Both the position numbers and the translations under genes were made by a program. Under the pieces are notes generated by a model. It saw only the letters and a program-made list of their open reading frames with translations, made no database searches and had not been told where the DNA came from. A DNA stretch of 64,000 nucleotides from Ramlibacter pinisoli (lineage in GTDB: Bacteria; Pseudomonadota; Gammaproteobacteria; Burkholderiales; Burkholderiaceae_C): positions 620,001-684,000 of the forward strand of contig NZ_WSEL01000009.1 in the NCBI RefSeq assembly GCF_009758015.1, read 5' to 3'. This document shows positions 58,344-64,000 of the stretch, piece after piece; position 1 is the first letter of the stretch; each line of letters opens with the position of its first letter.

Positions 58344-58658
58344 TCAGCCGGTGCCGCCTTCCTGCGGCACGGCCTCCTGGAACAGCGGCTCGTTCAGCCG
58401 CACCGCGATGTTGTAGTTGTCGCCGTGGCGCTCGACCCGTACCACCTGGCCGCGGCAGTCCACGGTGAACGGCCGCCCGCCGGACTGGTACTGCAGGCTC
58501 AGCGCCACCTGGGCGCCCAGCTGCGGCGCCTGCGCGGCTTCGAGCAGCACACCGGTGGCGCTGATGTCATGGCAGGCACACTCCTCGCCTTCCATCGTGA
58601 TGGGCAGCGCCAGCCCGAACCGATCGGCCGAGCGCTGGCGTAGCTGGACATCCTGCAT
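58344..58658 (-). CDS. PilZ domain protein
   Basis: 104 residues. Single PilZ domain with RxxxR (RQRSADRFG, near residue 9) and DxSxxG (HDISATGVLL). Only moderately similar to the next PilZ protein, so an old duplication or independent arrival. Likely a cyclic-di-GMP-responsive adaptor. The 133-base gap upstream contains an inverted repeat GCAACACG/CGTGTTGC (58757-58780), just after the DUF2721 stop. Confidence 0.87.
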   Translation of the reverse strand: MQDVQLRQRSADRFGLALPITMEGEECACHDISATGVLLEAAQAPQLGAQVALSLQYQSGGRPFTVDCRGQVVRVERHGDNYNIAVRLNEPLFQEAVPQEGGTG

Positions 58659-58791
58659 GTCTTGGGTCTCCGTGGCGCATCGCGCTCTGCCAGGCAGGGT
58701 AGGCAGCGATGCCGCCTCAGCTTGTAGGAGCAGGTCGTATCAATCTGTCGGGATCGGCAACACGACGAGACGCGTGTTGCAACGCGTAGCG

Positions 58792-59238
58792 CTAGCGCCG
58801 CACCCGGAAGTTCAGCAGGCGCGTCGCCACGAAGGTCTCGGCCAGGAAACACAGCAGCGCGAACAGGAAGCAGGCGACGCCCAGCAGGAAACTGCCCACC
58901 GCCACCACGCTCACCTTCACGGCCGTGGTCTCGCCCAGGAACAGGATCAGGATGGTCAGGCCGATCAGGAAGGCGCACGACGTGAGCAGCGCGATGCAGC
59001 CGTTGGCCAGCCGGCCGCGTTGCCGCAACTCGGCCAGTTCCGCCTCGGCGCGGTCCAGGAAGTCCGCATCGGTGCTGGTCCGCGCGCGGTCCTCGACCAG
59101 CCGGGCGCGGTCGATGATGCGCGCCAGCCGGCCGGCGACGGCGCCGATCATTCCCGAGACGGCGGTCAGCAGGAACACCGGCGCGACCGCCAACTGGATG
59201 CCGTGGGTGATGGAGCTGGTGTCCAGCGGCAGCGCCAC
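58792..59238 (-). CDS. DUF2721 family membrane protein
   Basis: 148 residues. Three hydrophobic segments: LAVAPVFLLTAVSGMIGAVA near residue 25, then after a charged helix (FLDRAEAELAELRQRG) two long helices, IALLTSCAFLIGLTILILFL and VVAVGSFLLGVACFLFALLC. Resembles DUF2721, function unknown. Begins three bases after the stop of the next gene in the cluster order and may be cotranscribed with the aldo/keto reductase downstream or upstream of it. Confidence 0.8.
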   Translation of the reverse strand: MALPLDTSSITHGIQLAVAPVFLLTAVSGMIGAVAGRLARIIDRARLVEDRARTSTDADFLDRAEAELAELRQRGRLANGCIALLTSCAFLIGLTILILFLGETTAVKVSVVAVGSFLLGVACFLFALLCFLAETFVATRLLNFRVRR

Positions 59239-59241
59239 GGC

Positions 59242-60243
59242 TCAGGCGCGCCGGGGCGGCAACGGGTAGGACGGATCGGTGAACCCGGGTGTGGACGGGT
59301 GCCCGGGGGCCACCAGGGAGTCGACCAGGGCCTCGTCCGCGGCGTCGGGCACGAAGTCGATCGCCGGCAGGTAGGCCTGCCACTGCTCCAGCGTGCGCGG
59401 GCCGGCGATCACCGACGACACGGCGCGGTGCGCCAGCACCCAGGCGGTGGCGAACTGGGCCAGGGTGACGCCCCGGGCCGCGGCATGGCCCTGCAGCTGC
59501 TGGGCGATCTGCAGCGACTCGGTGCGGAACTCGGTCTCGCCGATCCGCTTGTCGCCGCGGCCGGCGCGGGTGCCTTCGGCGGGAGGCTGCCCAGGCAGGT
59601 ACTTGCCGGTGAGCACCCCGCGCGCGATGGGGCTGTACGGCACGACGCCGATGCCGTGGTGCGCGCAGGCCGGGAGCACCTCGACCTCCGGCATCCGGTT
59701 GAGCAGGTTGTAGTACGGCTGGCAGACCACCGGCCCCGGCATCCCCAGCTCGCGGGCGATGCGCACCACCTCGACGATGCGCCAGCCGCGGAAGTTCGAC
59801 ACGCCCCAGTAGCGCAGCTTGCCGTCGCGGATCATCGCGTCCAGGGCGCGCAGGGTCTCTTCCAGGTCGGCGTCGGGCTCGTCGCGATGCAGGTAGAGGA
59901 TGTCGATGCGGTCGGTGCGCAGGCGCTGCAGGCTGGCCTCGACCTCGCGCAGCATCCAGGTGCGCGAGTAGTGCCCCTGGTTGGGCCGATCGCCCATCCT
60001 GTTGCCCAGCTTGGTCGCCAGGACCCAGTCGTCGCGTTGGCCTTGCAGCAGCTCGCCGACCATGGTTTCGGACGCGCCGCGCGTGTAGACGTCGGCAGTG
60101 TCGATGAAGTTGACGCCGCGCTCTCGGGCGTCGGCCACGATCGCGCCGGCGACGGCGGCGTCGGTCTGGTCGCCGAACATCATGGTCCCCAGGCACAGGG
60201 CCGAGACCCTCAGGTTGCTCTTGCCGAGCTGACGGTAGTGCAT
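59242..60243 (-). CDS. Aldo/keto reductase
   Basis: 333 residues. AKR (beta/alpha)8 barrel: LGKSNLRVSALCLGTMMFGD, catalytic Asp-Tyr in FIDTADVYTRGASE, Lys in VLATKLGNRMG, LRTDRIDILYLHRDEPD with His, GVSNFRGW, and PYSPIARGVLTGKY. NADPH-dependent reduction of a carbonyl is expected; substrate unknown. The length and GFTDPSYPLPPR end are typical of the YajO/Tas-like group. The DUF2721 gene follows after three bases. Confidence 0.93.
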   Translation of the reverse strand: MHYRQLGKSNLRVSALCLGTMMFGDQTDAAVAGAIVADARERGVNFIDTADVYTRGASETMVGELLQGQRDDWVLATKLGNRMGDRPNQGHYSRTWMLREVEASLQRLRTDRIDILYLHRDEPDADLEETLRALDAMIRDGKLRYWGVSNFRGWRIVEVVRIARELGMPGPVVCQPYYNLLNRMPEVEVLPACAHHGIGVVPYSPIARGVLTGKYLPGQPPAEGTRAGRGDKRIGETEFRTESLQIAQQLQGHAAARGVTLAQFATAWVLAHRAVSSVIAGPRTLEQWQAYLPAIDFVPDAADEALVDSLVAPGHPSTPGFTDPSYPLPPRRA

Positions 60244-60278
60244 GGACGCAAGCTTAACGCCCGCGCCGCCCCCTGGCT

Positions 60279-60902
60279 TCAGCGCAGACCGGCCAGCAGG
60301 TCGTCCAGGGCCGATTGCCCCGCATCCAGCCGCTGGTCGGCATCGGGCTCCAGCCGGCCGTCGGGCGAGAGGCGGTCGACCATCTCCGGCAGGATCTGCG
60401 CGAAGCCGCTGGCCACCTCGTTCTGGTCGACGCCGAGCCGGCTCGACAGGCTGGCCAGTTCCTCGGAGCCGACCAGGTCGTGCACGGCGGAAGGCGCCAG
60501 CGGCTGGTTGGCACCGGTCCCCAGCCACGAGTCGGCCTGTGCCCCATAGCCGCGCTGGCCGGCGTTCTGCAGCACTGCGCCGATGCCACCCTGGCGTTGC
60601 ACCCACTGCATCGCTAGCGGCACCAGCATCGCCAGCAGCGCGCCGCCGCTGCCGCCCAGGCCTCCCGTCCTGGCGCCCATGCCGCCGCCCTGGCCACCGA
60701 GTCCGCCCAGGCCGCCCAAGCCGCCCAGTCCACCCAGGCCGCCCGGGTCGCCGCGCGAGGCGCCCGTCGCTTGGCCTAGGCCGCCCCCGCCCAGGATGCT
60801 GCCGAGGATGCCGCCCAGGCCGCCGGCACTGGCGCCGGGCGCAGCGCCGCCGCGGCCCCCCAGCACGCTGCCCAGGATCTGGCCCAGCAGTGGATCGTTC
60901 AT
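60279..60902 (-). CDS. YidB/DUF937 family protein with Gly-Leu repeats
   Basis: 207 residues. N-terminus MNDPLLGQILGSVLGG, a low-complexity Gly/Leu stretch (GGLGGLGGLGG, residues ~53-70), and a C-terminal YidB-like domain: VPLAMQWVQRQGGIGAVLQ, SWLGTGANQPLAP, LGVDQNEVASGFAQILPEMV. Family function unknown. The 270-base gap to the next gene (60903-61172) contains an ATGGCCC/GGGCCAT inverted repeat but no clear promoter. Confidence 0.82.
   Translation of the reverse strand: MNDPLLGQILGSVLGGRGGAAPGASAGGLGGILGSILGGGGLGQATGASRGDPGGLGGLGGLGGLGGLGGQGGGMGARTGGLGGSGGALLAMLVPLAMQWVQRQGGIGAVLQNAGQRGYGAQADSWLGTGANQPLAPSAVHDLVGSEELASLSSRLGVDQNEVASGFAQILPEMVDRLSPDGRLEPDADQRLDAGQSALDDLLAGLR
60703..60747 (-). 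repeat. Five 9-bp units coding Gly-Gly-Leu repeats
   Basis: Plus-strand units CCGCCCAGG, CCGCCCAAG, CCGCCCAGT, CCACCCAGG and CCGCCCGGG follow one another and code part of the Gly-Gly-Leu tract of the YidB-like protein. In frame, so copy number could change without loss of the gene. Confidence 0.75.
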
Positions 60903-61172
60903 CTCGCTCTCCTTGTCGTTGCGGGGAGGCGAAAGCTAGTCCACGGCCGGCGTGCCGCCTGTAGGTCAGGAACGCGCATTGCCGGGCGTTCACGGGTGAG
61001 CAGCACGCCATGGCCCAGCCGTTCGCAATGGCTCTGCCGGGCCATTCGGCGACTGCCCTCTCCTACGTCGATTTGCTCCTTGGCGGCAACCGGCAGAGGC
61101 TGGGAACTCCGACCATCCAATGCGACGTGCAAGGAACGAACCGCGTCATTCAACGCAACTTGGAGGTACCGA

Positions 61173-62726
61173 ATGATCAAGCGAGCAACGAGACAAACGA
61201 TCCACATCACGGCTGCGCTGGCCGCGTTGTGGCTCACCGCTTGCGGCGGTGGTGGCGGCGGCGATGGCGCGGCGGCCCCCATCGCCGGCGGGCCCCCGCC
61301 CGCACCAGCGCCCGCTCCCGGTCCCGCTCCTGCGCCCGCTCCGGTCGCCGGCACGACCCTCATCACGGGCGACACGCAGGCAGCCGCCAACCAGAGTTAC
61401 GGCGTCAACGCTGCCGGCGCCGGCCCGGTCACGATCACGCTGCCGGCTACCGCCGGGCTGGCGGTCGGCGACACCGTGTCCGTCACCGGCGTCAGCGCCG
61501 CCGCCTGGCAGATCGCGCAGAACGCCGGCCAGACCATCCTGACGGGCGCCATCGGCGGCAATCCGGCCGTCACCGGCAATGTGCTGCCCGGGACGACCTG
61601 GACGCCGTCGACCATCGCCGCCACGCCCTGGCATTCGGTCGCCATGAACCCCGCCGGGGATGTGGTGCTCGCCACCAACATCCGGGGCGCCGTCGGCACC
61701 GTGCCGAGCAACGTGCACATCTCGACCGACGGCGGCGCGACATTCGCCAACAGCGCCGACCTGCCGGTGGACCAGGCCTGGATCCAGGCCGACATGTCGG
61801 CCGACGGCCAGCGCATGGTGGCCATCGCGTTCGGCGGCGGCATGTGGGTGTCGACCAACAAGGGCGTGAACTGGACGCAGGTGAGCGGCGGCGCCGCGGT
61901 CAACCTGGCCGCGCGCGACTTCGAGTCGGTCACCATGTCCGACGACGGCCAGCGCATCACCGCGGTGATCATGAACGGACCGGTGGTGAGCTCCGCCAAC
62001 GGCGGCACGACCTGGGTCGTGGGCACCTCGGCCGGCGCCGCCCTGACCAAGCCGTGGCGCTCGGTCGACAGCTCGCCCGACGGCCTGAACCTGGTCGCCG
62101 TGTCGCAGGCGGTCACCGGCGCCAACGGCCAGGTCTATACCTCGGCGGACGGCGGTGCGACCTGGACCCTGCGGCCGGTGACGGTCACCACCGCCGGCGC
62201 GGCCATCACCGAGAGCGGCTGGTACCGCACCCGCATGTCGCGCGTCGGCAATGTGATCGCGATCGCGGCCAACAGCACCTTCGCGGGCGGCAGCGGCGCC
62301 AGCACGATGTACATCTCGAGGGACCTCGGCGCGACCTGGACGGCTTCCGGCGCCACGGGTGGCGACTTCACCGGCATCGCGATGGACGAGACGGGCACCG
62401 TGATCGGCGCCACCAGTTCCAACGGCACCGCCGGCAGCGTGCAGTTGTCGACGGATGGCGGCACGACCTTCCAGCCGCTGACGGTGCCTGGCGCAACCAA
62501 CTTCCGGCAGATCGCCATGGACCGCTTCGGTGCGGCGATGGCGGTGGTGACCGGCACGTTCACGACCACCAGCGGTCAGCTGTTCACGTCGATCGGCAAC
62601 CGCACGACGACAGGCACTACCGGCGCGCTCGCAGGCGGTGACACCGGCGAGTCGCTGCAGCTGCGCCACGAGGGCAACGGCGTGTTCAGCGTCACCGGGT
62701 CCACGGGCTCGTTCACCCCGCGCTGA
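61173..62726 (+). CDS. BNR-repeat (beta-propeller-like) lipoprotein
   Basis: 517 residues. Lipoprotein signal ITAALAALWLTAC with six Gly after the Cys, then an Ala-Pro linker (PPPAPAPAPGPAPAPAPV), a short beta domain (NQSYGVNAAGAGPVTITLP) and about seven repeats of the type STDGGATF / STNKGVNWTQV / SADGGATWTL, the Asp-box (BNR) motif of sialidase-like propellers. No sialidase active-site motif is seen. Ribosome-binding site GGAGG at the right distance fixes the ATG. Cell-surface or periplasmic; function unknown. A paralogue follows. Confidence 0.85.
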   Translation: MIKRATRQTIHITAALAALWLTACGGGGGGDGAAAPIAGGPPPAPAPAPGPAPAPAPVAGTTLITGDTQAAANQSYGVNAAGAGPVTITLPATAGLAVGDTVSVTGVSAAAWQIAQNAGQTILTGAIGGNPAVTGNVLPGTTWTPSTIAATPWHSVAMNPAGDVVLATNIRGAVGTVPSNVHISTDGGATFANSADLPVDQAWIQADMSADGQRMVAIAFGGGMWVSTNKGVNWTQVSGGAAVNLAARDFESVTMSDDGQRITAVIMNGPVVSSANGGTTWVVGTSAGAALTKPWRSVDSSPDGLNLVAVSQAVTGANGQVYTSADGGATWTLRPVTVTTAGAAITESGWYRTRMSRVGNVIAIAANSTFAGGSGASTMYISRDLGATWTASGATGGDFTGIAMDETGTVIGATSSNGTAGSVQLSTDGGTTFQPLTVPGATNFRQIAMDRFGAAMAVVTGTFTTTSGQLFTSIGNRTTTGTTGALAGGDTGESLQLRHEGNGVFSVTGSTGSFTPR

Positions 62727-62774
62727 GCGGGAGCCAGCCACACACAAAGCTGTCACCCTTCAGGGAGGGCGACG

Positions 62775-62808
62775 AAAGCCGGGCCGCAAGGCCCGGCTTT
62801 TTTCTTTT
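62775..62808 (+). terminator. Rho-independent terminator after the BNR lipoprotein
   Basis: Perfect 11-bp stem AAAGCCGGGCC (62775-62785) with GGCCCGGCTTT (62790-62800), GCAA tetraloop, then TTTCTTTT. Strong terminator 48 bases after the stop. The rest of the gap to 63008 holds nothing recognised apart from the next leader. Confidence 0.9.
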
Positions 62809-63008
62809 GGCTTGGCCGGCCTCGATCCGCCGGTTCCGCTCCATCCCTCTCCGGCCCTGCCCTTCCATGGCCCGTTCGGGCTCGGCGTGCGCCCGACAGC
62901 AGCATCCCGGCCGGTCCTACGGGCAATGGCTGAGATGGACCACGCCTGCTGGCTCTGCCGCTGCGGACACTGCGACCCACACACGCAACACAGGGAGTGG
63001 TTCGACAG

Positions 63009-64000
63009 ATGGACGAGAAGAACGAGCAACCGATCGGGCGGCGCTGCGGCGCCCTGGCGCTGTCGGCGCTGGCGGCCCTTTGCCTGGCCGCGTGCGGCGG
63101 CGGAGGCGGTGCCGACGCATCCGCGGCGAACGGCGCCGGACAGCTGGCCGCCAACGGCCCGGTTGCGCCCGCTGCGCCTGCGCCCGAACCCGAGACCATC
63201 CCCGCGCCGGCGCCGGCGCCGAACGCAGGATCTGAACCGGCACCGGCACCGGCACCGTCTCCCGCTCCCGCTCCGAGTCCTGCGCCCGCACCCAGTCCGG
63301 CGCCGGCCTCCCTGCAGGCCGCGCCGAATGGCAGCTACACGGTCACCTCCGACGGCAGCACGGCCGTCGTGGTCACGCTGCCGCGCGCCGAGGACCTGCG
63401 CGCCGGCGATCGGGTCCGCGTCGCGGGCACGGGCACCGCGCCCTGGCGCCTGGCCCAGAACGCGCTGCAGTACGTGGACACCGCCGGCCTGCCGGGCAAC
63501 AGCGTGCCGGGCGCGGCCTGGACCGCACGCGTGCCCGACCCGGCGTCGCCCGACCTGCCGTGGGCCGGCACGGCGATGTCCGCCAGCGGCAACCGCATCG
63601 CCGCAATCGCCAATCCCGGCGGCGTCTACCTGTCGGGCGACGGCGGGGCCAGCTGGACCCGCACGACGCTGCCGTCGACCAGCTGGACCCAGGTGCTCAT
63701 GTCCGCAGACGGCAGCCGCCTGGCTGCGGTGGGCGCCGGCACCCTGCACGTCTCGTCGGACTTCGGCGCCACCTGGTCCGCCCGCAGCGCCACGGTCGCC
63801 TGGGCCGCAGTCCACATGAGCGACGACGGCCAGCGCATCGTGGGCGTGGGCGGCGGCGCCGTGCACGTCTCCACCGATGCCGGCCTCACCTTCACGCCCG
63901 TCGCCGGCACGGCCGGCACCGACTGGCGCGCCATCGCGGGCTCCAGTGACGGCCTGCGGCTGGTGGCCAGCGCCTCGCTCTACACCGGCGACCCGGCACG
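63009..64000 (+). CDS. Second BNR-repeat lipoprotein, 3' end outside window
   Basis: 330 codons visible, still open at the window edge. Lipobox LAALCLAAC followed by five Gly; a long Ala-Pro/Ser-Pro linker (about residues 55-97); a short beta domain (NGSYTVTSDGSTAVVVTLP; PWRLAQNALQYV) matching the same domain in the preceding gene (GPVTITLP; AWQIAQNAGQTI); then Asp-box repeats (LSGDGGASWTR, SSDFGATWSA, STDAGLTFTP). Paralogue of the 61173-62726 protein with its own terminator-separated transcript. Start ATG 63009, with AGGGAG eleven bases upstream. Confidence 0.85.
   Translation, partial: MDEKNEQPIGRRCGALALSALAALCLAACGGGGGADASAANGAGQLAANGPVAPAAPAPEPETIPAPAPAPNAGSEPAPAPAPSPAPAPSPAPAPSPAPASLQAAPNGSYTVTSDGSTAVVVTLPRAEDLRAGDRVRVAGTGTAPWRLAQNALQYVDTAGLPGNSVPGAAWTARVPDPASPDLPWAGTAMSASGNRIAAIANPGGVYLSGDGGASWTRTTLPSTSWTQVLMSADGSRLAAVGAGTLHVSSDFGATWSARSATVAWAAVHMSDDGQRIVGVGGGAVHVSTDAGLTFTPVAGTAGTDWRAIAGSSDGLRLVASASLYTGDPA

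Noticed and set aside
61173..62726. The BNR lipoprotein as a secreted sialidase.
   Set aside because: Asp-box repeats are present but I see no Arg triad, Tyr/Glu pair or FRIP motif expected of sialidases.

Overview
The window is core chromosome of a high-G+C betaproteobacterium, most likely Burkholderiales and probably Comamonadaceae-like. The basis is protein sequence character (RNase R, RimO, RelA, OmpR/EnvZ), the gene order rpsB-tsf-pyrH-frr-uppS-cdsA-dxr-rseP-bamA-ompH-lpxD-fabZ-lpxA-lpxB-rnhB-SpoU methylase, the PHB regulator PhaR, and lpxA features expected for C10 lipid A. I see no phage, insertion sequence, CRISPR array, toxin-antitoxin pair or recognisable defence island. Genes are packed tightly, and many neighbours overlap by 1-4 bases (ATGA/GTGA/TGATG junctions).

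Layout. (1) 1-6.6 kb: rlmE (cut by the window edge) diverges from yhbY; then, on the minus strand, carA-carB, greA and a small membrane protein. (2) 6.6-21.5 kb: a minus-strand cluster running rpsB, tsf, pyrH, frr, uppS, cdsA, dxr, rseP, bamA, ompH/skp, lpxD, fabZ, lpxA, lpxB, rnhB and a SpoU methyltransferase. It joins translation, isoprenoid/lipid precursor supply, lipid A synthesis and outer-membrane protein assembly. (3) 21.7-28.8 kb: amidase, D-amino-acid dehydrogenase and NAD(P)HX repair enzyme on the plus strand, facing an SDR and RNase R on the minus strand. (4) 28.8-31.4 kb: tRNA-Leu(CAG) followed by an array of GC-rich hairpins, rimO, phaR and tRNA-Val(GAC). (5) 31.4-39.2 kb: amidohydrolase, relA, alpha/beta hydrolase, 3-hydroxybutyrate dehydrogenase, metallophosphoesterase, lipid kinase, SIMPL protein. 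(6) 39.3-47.2 kb: ompR-envZ, ispD-ispF, mfd, serB. (7) 47.2-55 kb: a large 7TM sensor kinase coupled to phoD, an EEP-family nuclease/phosphatase, an MFS transporter, pssA and thpR. (8) 55-64 kb: more accessory material: a DUF6502-DUF5666 pair, two PilZ proteins, small membrane and low-complexity proteins, an aldo/keto reductase and two tandem beta-propeller-like lipoproteins, the second running off the end.

No single new system stands out. The features most worth checking are: the start of RNase R, whose best-placed ribosome-binding site precedes an ATC rather than a standard start and overlaps the tRNA-Leu promoter; the hairpin array after tRNA-Leu; a reading frame that ends inside tRNA-Val; a perfect 26-bp duplication between ompR and envZ; a hairpin at the predicted 5' end of the mfd message; and the uncharacterised lipoprotein/regulator genes of the last 9 kb. 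No gene-free stretch exceeds 300 bases; the longest (31080-31349, 60903-61172, 62727-63008) are described under nearby features.
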